DNA of 17,373 nucleotides from Nitrososphaerota archaeon (GTDB taxonomy: Archaea > Thermoproteota > Nitrososphaeria > Nitrososphaerales > Nitrosopumilaceae), in the NCBI GenBank assembly GCA_016126025.1, contig JAEFDA010000096.1, positions 1-17,373 of the forward strand. The letters run 5' to 3'. The translations under genes and the position numbers were made by a program. The notes under the pieces are model-generated. The model was given only the letters and a program-made list of their open reading frames with translations. It had not been told where the DNA came from and did no database searches. Below, piece by piece: positions 1 through 7,093 of the stretch. The stretch's first letter is position 1. The number at the start of each line of letters is the position of its first letter.

Positions 1-72
1 ATACTCACCATACTCGTCGTCTTTGTCATACTCGTCATACTCACCATACTCGTCGTCTTTGTCATACTCACC
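1..72. repeat. 36-bp tandem repeat, two copies, at the left edge
   Basis: Positions 1-36 and 37-72 are two copies of a 36-bp unit that differ only near the end (gtc against acc). On the minus strand each encodes 12 residues of the form [G/D]EYDKDDEYGEY in the acidic tail of the SIMPL-domain protein. Shorter GEY and GYGEY echoes continue to about position 100. The array may extend past the window edge, so copy number is unknown. Confidence 0.85.
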
Positions 73-1272
73 ATACTCGCCGTACCCGTACTCGCCATAC
101 CAATCGTCATCGTACATGTATCCGTCATGCCCGTAAAAGAGATCGTCTGTGGCCATGAACCCGAAGACCGGTTCAATAAAGAACGTAACAGATACGGAGA
201 CGCTCACTGTCTGGTCTGGTGAGAATACGGGCGGCGCAGCAGACTGTAAGGCTATCGCGTACCGGGCAGAATCCTCAAAGGCGGCGGATCCGGGCGTACT
301 GGCGCCGTCCACATTGATTGACTTTACCCCGGATATCCTGTACTCTAGCGGCTCCAGCGCGAGCTCGGCCTTTTCAAGCGCATTTCGGACGGCTTGGCCT
401 ATCAAGTCCATGCGCACATCCGATATGGTCTCCGGAGATGCGCTAAACCTCACGTCCTCGACGCGGTTGGCCCCTGCGCCGACGGCCCCGTCCAGTATTT
501 CGCCCGCCATGTCCATTTGGGCGGTTGCTATGGTGATTATGTTGCTTGTTCCATATCCGATCATCTCCCAGCTGCTCCCGCCGGTTATGGGATTGGGCAC
601 ATCGCCATACTCGGGGTGTATGTTTATTCTGGTGGTGCTTATCTCGTCCTCGGCTACGTTCAGGGCCAGGAGGGCTGCGGTGACGTCGTTCATTATCCTA
701 GAGTTCTCCGTCAAGGCTTCACTGGCCGTCTCGGCCACCGTGTCCACACCCAAAGTAATCATGAGCTTCTCCGGCTCCACCATCGCCGTCGCGTGCCCTC
801 TGGATGATATGGTCTGTTCCGCAGGGGGTCCAAAGAGGTCAAACAACATGAGGTCGGCTAGGCCGCCCGAACCGTACGGCCCCATCATGAAGGGATTGAA
901 CATGCCGGGGCTCATGTAATTCATGCCGTGCTCCTTTGCCCAGCCCTTGTCCCAGCCGTGGCCGCGCATCTCCCCATCGGTGTAGTTTTCCATGCCGTAA
1001 TCCGAACCGTGCCCCATGTGGCCGCCCGAACCGTACATTCCCATCATGTGGGACTTGGACATGCCGTGACCCATGCAATCCATGCCGTGCCCGCCCATCT
1101 TGTCCCAGCCGTGGCCGCGCATCTCCCCATCGGTGTAGTTTTCCATGCCGTAATCCGAGTCGTACCCCTCCATCCCGGGGTATGCCTCGGCGGAGCCCAC
1201 GCCCCAGACCGCCGTCAGGGCAGCGGCCACCAAGGCGCTCGCCAAGATGACACCGGTGCGGTCAAGAGTCAA
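1..1272 (-). CDS. Secreted SIMPL-domain (DUF541) protein with Met/His/Gly-rich tandem repeats and acidic Tyr/Gly tail; partial at 3' end
   Basis: The frame is open for 424 codons and leaves the window at position 1, so the C-terminus is missing. I start it at TTG 1272: an in-frame TAG lies two codons upstream and a TATA-like stretch sits about 28 nt upstream, fitting a leaderless start. Residues 1-30 look like a signal peptide (hydrophobic run, then AEA before Tyr31). Residues 38-88 and 89-139 are a tandem 51-residue duplication rich in Met, His, Gly, Asp and Tyr. Residues about 152-368 resemble the SIMPL/DUF541 fold, including an ISSRGHATA entry strand and a long helix ending in ALEKAELALEPL. 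After Met373 comes a tail of Asp, Glu, Tyr and Gly with a 12-residue repeat. The family is periplasmic or extracytoplasmic and its biochemical role is poorly defined. The Met/His-rich part could bind metal such as copper, but that is inference. SIMPL assignment is by motif memory only. Confidence 0.8.
   Translation of the reverse strand, partial: MTLDRTGVILASALVAAALTAVWGVGSAEAYPGMEGYDSDYGMENYTDGEMRGHGWDKMGGHGMDCMGHGMSKSHMMGMYGSGGHMGHGSDYGMENYTDGEMRGHGWDKGWAKEHGMNYMSPGMFNPFMMGPYGSGGLADLMLFDLFGPPAEQTISSRGHATAMVEPEKLMITLGVDTVAETASEALTENSRIMNDVTAALLALNVAEDEISTTRINIHPEYGDVPNPITGGSSWEMIGYGTSNIITIATAQMDMAGEILDGAVGAGANRVEDVRFSASPETISDVRMDLIGQAVRNALEKAELALEPLEYRISGVKSINVDGASTPGSAAFEDSARYAIALQSAAPPVFSPDQTVSVSVSVTFFIEPVFGFMATDDLFYGHDGYMYDDDWYGEYGYGEYGEYDKDDEYGEYDEYDKDDEYGEY
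860..1165. repeat. 153-bp intragenic tandem duplication with a 60-bp identical core
   Basis: Two adjacent 153-bp units lie inside the SIMPL-domain gene. Positions 946-1005 and 1099-1158 are identical over 60 bases; the rest of each unit is diverged but alignable, for example ccgaaccgtac followed by cccatcatg in both. The period is a multiple of three, so the frame is kept and the protein gains a second 51-residue Met/His/Gly-rich unit. One perfect block inside a diverged duplication suggests gene conversion or strong local constraint. Confidence 0.85.
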
Positions 1273-1294
1273 TGGCTACACTATGAAAACCGGA

Positions 1295-1307
1295 CATTTA
1301 TTTTTAT
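1295..1307 (-). promoter_or_regulatory. TATA-like element for the SIMPL-domain gene
   Basis: On the minus strand this reads ATAAAAATAAATG, in GC-rich surroundings. Its centre is about 28 nt upstream of TTG 1272, the spacing expected for an archaeal TATA box and a leaderless start. Confidence 0.6.
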
Positions 1308-1706
1308 CCACCAGGACGGCGCCATGATCTGGCATGCGCGGCTGCTTTTGCCGCCACCGGAGATGGTTCTCAAACATGGAAGCAGAGTAGGTTGTGTCGG
1401 GGGGCTCGTGTGGTGGGGCTTTTCGGCATTAATTGACGGCGTGTAATTTACGGCCAAAACCGGCACGTATCTGGCTTGTGAATCGGGCGGTTGACCGTCG
1501 TCATGCAGCTGCACCGATATTTTACACAGGAGAACCTGCCCGGTGGGTTCCTCCCGCAGGAGCGAGCGGCGGAACGGGGAGAGGCGCCGCCACACACACG
1601 CCATGTAGGCGGGCGGCACGGCAGAGGTGTTGGTGGCGCAGTGCGTCATGTGATGCCCGCACCTCCTGACATGGATCACCCATTCTTGCTGGGGGACCGT
1701 CCGGCG

Positions 1707-1718
1707 TAATTCTTATTA
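1707..1718 (+). promoter_or_regulatory. TATA-like element for RPA
   Basis: The sequence taattcttatta lies in a GC-rich context. Its centre is about 28 nt upstream of GTG 1742 but overlaps ATG 1718. In this window most strong TATA elements sit 22-30 nt before the start codon, so this one argues for GTG 1742 as the start and against ATG 1718. Confidence 0.5.
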
Positions 1719-1741
1719 TGAGCCGCTCGGCACTCCCCTCC

Positions 1742-3154
1742 GTGAAAGCGGAAGCGTTGATGTCCCAGCTGCTGGATGCCTGCCCCCACCTGTCCCGGGA
1801 TGAGGTGATGGCCAGGATTCAAGCTAAAAAGGACAAGATCGGCGCCGGCTACCTCACAGACGAGGGGGCCATATTCTTGGTGGCATCCGACGAGGGGGTG
1901 GAGCTTACCGAGAGCCTGAGCACCCAGTCCACCATAAAGGAGCTGTACGCCGGGGCCAAGGGGGTGACGCTGGAGGCGAGGGTCATGTCCGTGTCGCCCA
2001 TTCGGGAGTTTACCAGCAGGGACGGCAGGCCGTTCCAGATGCGCATGATGACCGTATATGATGCCGATGCCACCTGTTCTGCCAAGCTCTGGGATACCAT
2101 GGTCACCGAGGAGCTGCTGGACTCTCTGGAGCCGGGGGACGCGGTGCGGCTTACGGGCGCCTACATAAAGAATGATATCTCCGGATCCCCGGTCATAAAC
2201 CTGGGTACTGACGCGGCCATAACCATGCTGGACGATCTTCCCGGGGTGCCCGGAATAGACGGCATAGCTAAGGATGTGGGGGCCCTGACGGAGGCAGACA
2301 GGGATGTGGCCGTGAGCGGCACGCTGGACGGAATGCTGAGCACCATGAACTTTACCAACTCCCGGGGGCAGCCGGGCAAGGCGCTGAAGATGCGCCTGCG
2401 GGGGCTCAACGGCGAGAGCTACCGGGTCGTGATATGGGGGCAGGATGACGCCAGCGTTCCCAAGATGATACCCCACGGCGCCAAGGTCCGCCTGCTGGGC
2501 GTGAGGGCGAAGCGGACCGGCTCGGGGCTGGAGGTGCACGGCAACGAGTCCACCATAGTAAGGACAGACGGCAGCGACACCATGGAGCCGCTCAAGCTCC
2601 GGGTGCTCTCCAAGGTGAGGGGAGACCGGTCGGGGGACATGATGATGCTGTGCGTGGACTCCGAGAAGAACCTCTTCTTTGTGACCGACGGGGCCGACCA
2701 CTCCCAGGAGTGCCAGGCCGGCGACGTAATAGAGTGCATGCCCACAAAGGCGTACGGCAAGTCCGTCACCCTGAGCGCGGATGCGTACCTGCGCCGCATG
2801 GACGATGACGCTGCCATACCGGGCGTGGGGGACATGCGCACCAAGCTGGACAAGACGGATCCCGGCGGGGACTACTGCGTGGAGGTTACCGTGCTGAAGG
2901 ATCCTGCGGTGCGCGACATCCAAACCAAGACGGGCGAGACCATACAGCTTCTGGAGATATACGCCTGCGACGACACAGGCGAGGTGTGGATCAAGGGGTG
3001 GCGCAGCCAGGCCAAGATGTCGGACAGGTGCCAGAAGGGCTCGGTGGTGTCGGTGACAGGTGTCAACGCCCGGCACGGAATGGAGGGCAGGGTGGATCTG
3101 GTGCTTACGGCATACTCCACCATAACGCCTATCGATCGTCCCAGTACGCCCTAG
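1742..3154 (+). CDS. Replication protein A-like ssDNA-binding protein (four predicted OB folds)
   Basis: The protein should coat single-stranded DNA in replication, recombination and repair. With GTG 1742 as start it has 470 residues. A short helical N-terminus (about 1-40) with the segment KKDKIGAGYLTDEGAIFL resembles thaumarchaeal and crenarchaeal RPA homologues. Four OB-fold-like units follow: about 75-160 (VTLEARVMSVSPIREF, then GRPFQMRMMTVYD and SAKLWD), 190-275 (SGTLDGMLSTMNF, then YRVVIWG), 284-350, and 376-464 (VEVTVLKDPAVRDIQTKTGE, then GEVWIKGWRSQA). No zinc-finger cysteine cluster is seen. ATG 1718 (478 residues) and ATG 1760 are alternative starts; 1742 is preferred because of the TATA spacing. 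The 3' end overlaps the convergent Lhr-like helicase by 26 bp. RPA family call is strong; fold boundaries are approximate. Confidence 0.88.
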   Translation: MKAEALMSQLLDACPHLSRDEVMARIQAKKDKIGAGYLTDEGAIFLVASDEGVELTESLSTQSTIKELYAGAKGVTLEARVMSVSPIREFTSRDGRPFQMRMMTVYDADATCSAKLWDTMVTEELLDSLEPGDAVRLTGAYIKNDISGSPVINLGTDAAITMLDDLPGVPGIDGIAKDVGALTEADRDVAVSGTLDGMLSTMNFTNSRGQPGKALKMRLRGLNGESYRVVIWGQDDASVPKMIPHGAKVRLLGVRAKRTGSGLEVHGNESTIVRTDGSDTMEPLKLRVLSKVRGDRSGDMMMLCVDSEKNLFFVTDGADHSQECQAGDVIECMPTKAYGKSVTLSADAYLRRMDDDAAIPGVGDMRTKLDKTDPGGDYCVEVTVLKDPAVRDIQTKTGETIQLLEIYACDDTGEVWIKGWRSQAKMSDRCQKGSVVSVTGVNARHGMEGRVDLVLTAYSTITPIDRPSTP

Positions 3155-5822
3155 TGGTCACGTACCGCCTCTCGGCCTCGTATATCTGCCGGAACATGTA
3201 CTCCTCGTCCACCATGTCCCGCAGTATTCGGCCCGCCGTCTCGGCGCCCACCCCGTACCCGGACAGCACCACTATCGCCGCGGTGCCAAAGGTCTCCACC
3301 AGCGAGGCCACCTTCCAGGCCCGCCTGTACCGGACATCCTCCTCGGGGGTTGTGTCCATACCGTCGTGCCTGCGGGATATTATGCCGGCCAGCTCGTGAT
3401 CGGAGTAGTAGGTGGCAGTTATCTGCCGGGCCCCGCACCGGGGGCAGGAGCCTATGCTGGTTATCTGGGCCGTCTCGGCGGTCCGCTGCCACCGGCCGCA
3501 CCGGGCGCATATGAGCCGGTGCTGGGTGCCGTACAGCCTGCGCTTTAGCATGCCCAGTATCTCCGGGTCTATGGCGGAGCCGGGCCGGTATCCGGAGGCG
3601 TGCTCCAGGACGGGCTCTGCCAGCTCCGAGAACCTGTCCACCCCGACCCAGGATATGGTTATCGAGCCGTCCCGCACCCTGGACAGCACGGCCTCGGCGC
3701 CCCCTATGTCGTACCTGTCGTGGATGAGCTCCCGGAGGGCCTCGGCGACCAGCGGCGTCCCCTCGTATCTGGAGCGTATGAACATGGCCCGGCGCCGCTC
3801 GTACGCGTCGCTCCGCCGCAGCACGCCGAACCTCTTGGCGGCGTTCCACACCCGCCAGTTGAGGTTGTGGCTGCCGGAGACGGCCGCCACTATGGTATCC
3901 CGCAGGTCGGAGGGGGACTCCAGCGCCCAGCGCACCGCACCCTCGTCTATGCGGCCAGATCCTGCCAGGTATATGCGGTAGGCGTCGCTGCGCGCCTGCA
4001 CCCTTGAGACGCCGGACGCCGATATGGTCTCGGCCAGCAGGGCAGCCAGCGTCAGGTTTATCCTGGTGCCGAAGCAGGCGTGCAGCACCACCCGGTCGTG
4101 GCCGCCTGCCTCGGCCAGTATCGTCTCCGCGTCGGGCGCCACGCCGCCTATGAGCACGTCCTGCTCCCTTCGCATGCCGCCCACCATCGAGGCGGTGCCC
4201 ATGTCGACGGGTATGCTCTCGCCCTCCCAGTAGGGTATGGTGGTCTCCCCGCCGGGGAATGGCTCGGCGTTCACCACCGACGACTTCTCGTCGACCCCCA
4301 GTATCTTCCACCGGGATCCCCGCAGCACGAATATGTTGCCGGCCTCCCCGTGGTCGCCGACGAACTGCTGGTCCAGGCTCCCCACGGTCTTCTTGCTGGC
4401 CACATCAAACACCCTGAACCGTACCGTGTCGGGGATCGTGGAGAGGTTCTCCAGGTGATACCAGAAGGTGCGGCTGGCCTGCCGGTAGGTGCCCGAAAGG
4501 CGGTCCACCGCAACCACCCTGTTCTCCTCCAGCATGTCCAGTACGGCCATGACGTCCTCCTCGGTGGTCTCCCGGAAGGGGTGTGAGGCGCGGGCCATCT
4601 CCAGCGCCCGGCGTATGTCGGTGGGGCCCTCCTGGTACAGCAGGCCCACCAGGTGGTGCGCCAGGACGTCCAGCGGGGCCAGGTGCGGGCTCTGCGGCTC
4701 CACGTCACCCCGCGCGGCGCGGCCGAGTATGGCGCGCGCCTCCATGGCCTCGTTGCCGTCGGGGGCGATTACCAGCCCGGAGGCCGCCCTCCCTCCCCCG
4801 TGGCGGCTCCTGCCCAGCCGCTGGGCCAGCCTGGAGACCTGCCGCGGGGACTCGTAGTGTATCACGGTGTCCACGGAGCTCATGTCGATGCCCAGCTCCA
4901 GCGAGGAGGTGCACACCACTATCCCCCGTCCCCCCTCCCGCAGCATGGACTCGGTCTCCTCCCGGGTCTGCCGGGACAGCGAGCCGTGGTGGAGCTCCAC
5001 GGGCATGCGGGACTTGTCCTTTAGTATGGAGGCCAGCGTCTCGGCCTCGCCGCGGGAGTTGGCGAAGAGCAGCACCGGCGACGATATGCCGGACTCGGAT
5101 ATGTGGGAGAGGACGGCGTCGGCCGCCGCCGGCATGCCGCCCTTCTCCAGCAGTACCTTCACGTCGTAGCGCCGCACCGCCGCGTCGCGGAGTATCAGGC
5201 ACTTGCGCCGGGCCCCCGCCACCATCTTGGCGGCCTCCAGGGGGCTTCCCACCGTGGCAGAGAGCCCCACGCGGGTCAGCGGGTATGCGGAGTTCATCTG
5301 GAGCCTCTCCAGGGTCACGGCCAGCTGGGCGCCCCTCTTGCCGGGGAGCAGCTCGTGCACCTCGTCTATCACGGCCCACTGCAGCCCGGAGAGGGCCTTG
5401 AGCATCTCCGGCTGCGAGAGCAGCACCACGGCGGTCTCGGGGGTGGTCACCAGCACGTCGGGGGGCGAGCGGGCTATGCGCCGCCGCGCGCTCTGGGGGG
5501 TGTCCCCGTGCCGTATCTGGATGGTGAGCCCCATCTCTTCTGCGTACCTGGTTATGCGGCCGAAGACGTCCCGGTTGAGGGCGCGCAGCGGCGTGATGTA
5601 GATGCAGCGTATGCGGCCGCCCCCCCGGTACGGCTTGATCATACGGAACATGGGCATGACGACGCACTCGGTCTTGCCCGAGCCGGTGGGGGCTATGACC
5701 AGGCAGTCGCGCTTCTGCAGTATGCGGGGGACGGCCCTCTCCTGTATGCGTGTCATGGTGTCAAAGCCCATCTTGGAGAAGAGGGCCCGTATCTCACTCG
5801 GCGTTCCGGTGCGACCTGTCAT
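3129..5822 (-). CDS. Lhr-like superfamily 2 DNA/RNA helicase
   Basis: This is an ATP-dependent SF2 helicase of about 897 residues, the usual Lhr-core size. Visible motifs are a Q-like TRIQERAVPRI (24-34), Walker A APTGSGKT (44-51), TPLRAL (77-82), DEVH (153-156), SAT (188-190), the LHHGSLSR and CTSSLELGID region of helicase domain 2, and motif VI QRLGRSRHGGG. A long C-terminal part follows, with a likely zinc site at Cys772, Cys775, Cys793 and Cys796. Lhr proteins unwind forks and RNA:DNA hybrids and are linked to DNA repair. The start is forced: a TAA lies two codons upstream of ATG 5822. That ATG falls inside a 31-codon upstream ORF ending at 5794, so translation may be coupled; a GGTGGG stretch about 10 nt upstream could act as a ribosome site. 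The 3' end overlaps RPA by 26 bp in convergent orientation. Confidence 0.93.
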   Translation of the reverse strand: MTGRTGTPSEIRALFSKMGFDTMTRIQERAVPRILQKRDCLVIAPTGSGKTECVVMPMFRMIKPYRGGGRIRCIYITPLRALNRDVFGRITRYAEEMGLTIQIRHGDTPQSARRRIARSPPDVLVTTPETAVVLLSQPEMLKALSGLQWAVIDEVHELLPGKRGAQLAVTLERLQMNSAYPLTRVGLSATVGSPLEAAKMVAGARRKCLILRDAAVRRYDVKVLLEKGGMPAAADAVLSHISESGISSPVLLFANSRGEAETLASILKDKSRMPVELHHGSLSRQTREETESMLREGGRGIVVCTSSLELGIDMSSVDTVIHYESPRQVSRLAQRLGRSRHGGGRAASGLVIAPDGNEAMEARAILGRAARGDVEPQSPHLAPLDVLAHHLVGLLYQEGPTDIRRALEMARASHPFRETTEEDVMAVLDMLEENRVVAVDRLSGTYRQASRTFWYHLENLSTIPDTVRFRVFDVASKKTVGSLDQQFVGDHGEAGNIFVLRGSRWKILGVDEKSSVVNAEPFPGGETTIPYWEGESIPVDMGTASMVGGMRREQDVLIGGVAPDAETILAEAGGHDRVVLHACFGTRINLTLAALLAETISASGVSRVQARSDAYRIYLAGSGRIDEGAVRWALESPSDLRDTIVAAVSGSHNLNWRVWNAAKRFGVLRRSDAYERRRAMFIRSRYEGTPLVAEALRELIHDRYDIGGAEAVLSRVRDGSITISWVGVDRFSELAEPVLEHASGYRPGSAIDPEILGMLKRRLYGTQHRLICARCGRWQRTAETAQITSIGSCPRCGARQITATYYSDHELAGIISRRHDGMDTTPEEDVRYRRAWKVASLVETFGTAAIVVLSGYGVGAETAGRILRDMVDEEYMFRQIYEAERRYVTTRAYWDDR

Positions 5823-5889
5823 AGATTAGAGCACCCACCACGCCTATCACGAAGAGAGCCGGGACGATAACGGGGATGGCCTCGTACAT
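5794..5889 (-). CDS. Tiny 31-residue single-helix membrane protein
   Basis: ATG 5889 opens a 31-codon frame: a short MYEAIP start, a hydrophobic segment from about residue 6 to 22 (VIVPALFVIGVVGALIY), then a charged tail DRSHRNAE. It should be a one-pass membrane peptide. A TATA element centred near 5916 lies 27 nt upstream, which fits a leaderless mRNA starting at this ATG. The frame ends 29 bp inside the Lhr-like helicase gene, so it would be the first cistron of that transcript. It could instead be only a leader ORF that couples translation to the helicase. Function unknown. Confidence 0.6.
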   Translation of the reverse strand: MYEAIPVIVPALFVIGVVGALIYDRSHRNAE

Positions 5890-5910
5890 GTGACGCGTGG
5901 GGGCGTCACC

Positions 5911-5921
5911 GAATAAATTGG
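5911..5921. promoter_or_regulatory. Shared divergent TATA element
   Basis: The sequence gaataaattgg, read on the minus strand as CCAATTTATTC, is the only AT-rich block between two divergent genes. It is 27 nt from ATG 5889 on the minus strand and 39 nt from ATG 5955 on the plus strand, so the plus transcript would carry a leader of roughly a dozen bases. One near-symmetric box may serve both directions. Confidence 0.5.
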
Positions 5922-5954
5922 TTGTCCCCTAGATGTTGTGTCGCCGGCCCCGCA

Positions 5955-6206
5955 ATGCCTAATACGGGTGGGCTGGAAACGACACCCGTGCCACTGCGAC
6001 CACACCCCGCCCTGTATATCCTGCCGGTGCTCTTCGGCGTGCTGGGGGGAGTGGCCGCCTGGCTGCTCCTGCGCGGCTCGGGCAGTATAATGGGGCGCAA
6101 CTGCCTTCTGGTGGGGGCCATCTCGTCTCTGGTGTCGCTGGTGGCCTATATGGCGCTGGGCGTGGGCGTGGTGGAGGAGCCCGGCAGGGTGCCGTGGAAC
6201 GCCTAG
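5955..6206 (+). CDS. Small two-helix membrane protein
   Basis: From ATG 5955 the product has 83 residues. Two hydrophobic segments are clear: one starting ALYILPVLFGVLGGVAAWLL and one starting NCLLVGAISSLVSLVAYMAL. They are separated by a short basic/polar loop (RGSGSIMGR). The first helix, followed by an Arg-rich loop and an NCLxxG motif, resembles short membrane proteins common in thaumarchaea, for which I know no function. TTG 5922 is an in-frame alternative start but overlaps the TATA element and adds a Cys/Pro stretch with no membrane character. The gene is divergent from the Lhr unit and convergent with the RecA-like gene; the 24-bp gap after it holds a GC-rich palindrome (6211-6223), a possible weak terminator. 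Confidence 0.72.
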   Translation: MPNTGGLETTPVPLRPHPALYILPVLFGVLGGVAAWLLLRGSGSIMGRNCLLVGAISSLVSLVAYMALGVGVVEEPGRVPWNA

Positions 6207-6230
6207 GGCTCGCCGCTGCGGCGCGGGCAA

Positions 6231-6890
6231 CTAGGGCGCATCGCCGGCCACCGGCCCGGATCTGAGCCCGCCCGCATGTATGGTATAGCCGAACCGCGCC
6301 GTGGCGTCCCACCTGCTGCACTCGGCCATATACTCCGGGCCTCCGGACAGCCGCAGCTTGGCGTGGGTGTACAGGTCCACGACATGCCGCATGCTCTCCA
6401 CGTTATTATCGCCGGCCCGGCGCACTGTATTGGCCACTACTACCCCCGCGTCGTATGTTATGGCCCACCGGGCGATCTCCCTCATGTGGACTGCCAGCTC
6501 GCGGCCCCGGGCGGGGGCCTTCTCCTCCCCGTACTCGTACGAGAAGAGGTCCGTTATATTGTCCAGGAGCAGCAGGTCTACATCCCCGGCCATGGCCGGG
6601 GCGGCCACCTGCTCGGCGACGCTGGTGGCCCGGAGCACGTCTATATCGTGCAGTATGCCGGGGGCGGGGTGCATCTGCAGTATGCGCTCGGGCCTGAAGG
6701 CGCCGGTGGTGTCCACGAACGCGACCCGGCACCCGGCGGCGGCGGCCTCGGTGGCCGCCTGCATGAGAAGCTGGCTCTTGCCGGACCCGCCGGGCCCGTA
6801 CACATCCAGGATCATGCCCCGGGGCAGGGATCCGCCCAGAAACTCGTCCAGGGCCACCATGCCCGTCCGCAGGGTGCCCGGACCGCTCAT
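6231..6890 (-). CDS. RadA/RadB-like RecA-superfamily ATPase
   Basis: A recombinase-paralogue ATPase of 219 residues, the size of archaeal RadB and much shorter than RadA; the N-terminal HhH domain of RadA is absent. It opens with a LDEFLGGSLPRG entry typical of the RecA core, then Walker A GPGGSGKS (32-39), a DTTGAFRPERI segment (60-70) and Walker B LLLLD (106-110), then VVVANTV where RadA has its VVTNQV-type L2 region. The catalytic glutamate normally found in DTEG is Thr62 here, which may weaken ATP hydrolysis. ATG 6890 is chosen because a TATA-like element lies 25 nt upstream; an in-frame start at 6983 exists but lies upstream of that box. RadB-type proteins modulate RadA in recombination. 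A KaiC-like role is a less likely alternative. Confidence 0.82.
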   Translation of the reverse strand: MSGPGTLRTGMVALDEFLGGSLPRGMILDVYGPGGSGKSQLLMQAATEAAAAGCRVAFVDTTGAFRPERILQMHPAPGILHDIDVLRATSVAEQVAAPAMAGDVDLLLLDNITDLFSYEYGEEKAPARGRELAVHMREIARWAITYDAGVVVANTVRRAGDNNVESMRHVVDLYTHAKLRLSGGPEYMAECSRWDATARFGYTIHAGGLRSGPVAGDAP

Positions 6891-6911
6891 GACGTGTAGT
6901 GGCCCATGCCC

Positions 6912-6920
6912 GATAAAAGG
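6912..6920 (-). promoter_or_regulatory. TATA element for the RecA-like ATPase gene
   Basis: On the minus strand CCTTTTATC, centred near 6916, lies about 25 nt upstream of ATG 6890. This supports a leaderless transcript and the shorter protein start. Confidence 0.65.
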
Positions 6921-7058
6921 AGGGCGGGTCCCGCTGTCCGGCATGTCCGGCGCGCCCGCCGCTCGTGGTACGGGTGTGACCATGCCCCCTTGCAGATCCG
7001 ACAGGCACCAGCGCGCCGCGGCCCCGGTAATGCGGGCGGCTCGCCCAAAATCCGTATC

Positions 7059-7068
7059 AACATTAATA
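7059..7068 (+). promoter_or_regulatory. TATA element for the aminotransferase operon
   Basis: The sequence aacattaata, centred near 7064, lies about 29 nt upstream of ATG 7094, supporting a leaderless start there and not at the in-frame TTG 7073. Confidence 0.65.
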
Positions 7069-7093
7069 CTGTTTGGCGCCGCCTCACCCCGCC

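Larger units (their letters stand above)
1273..1741. other. Intergenic region of about 470 bp with no convincing gene
   Basis: This lies between the divergent SIMPL and RPA genes. Apart from the two promoters I find no supported gene. Short open frames exist on both strands but have Arg/Pro/Cys-heavy or low-complexity compositions typical of GC-rich non-coding frames. One imperfect hairpin is visible at 1529-1554, GGAGAACC pairing with GGTTCCTCC around a 9-nt loop, with a weak TATA-like gatattttaca at 1516-1526 before it. That leaves room for a small untranslated RNA, but no RNA family is recognised. Confidence 0.5.

Noticed and set aside
1..100. Direct repeats as a CRISPR array
   Set aside because: The copies are adjacent with no spacers and encode an in-frame 12-residue protein repeat.
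149..919. Plus-strand open frame of 256 codons in the left region
   Set aside because: It is antisense to the SIMPL-domain gene, which has a signal peptide, a TATA element and a recognisable domain, and which is simply cut by the window edge.
1543..1614. GTG-started frame of about 22 codons after gatattttaca
   Set aside because: Extremely Arg-rich, no conservation evidence, and the TATA match is weak.
1640..1675. C/D-box-like signature (tgatg then ctga) in the 445-bp gap
   Set aside because: The boxes are only about a dozen bases apart and C'/D' partners are missing; not enough for a guide RNA.
1676..3076. Minus-strand open frame of 466 codons opposite RPA
   Set aside because: His/Pro/Gly-rich shadow with no motif; RPA on the plus strand has repeated OB-fold patterns.
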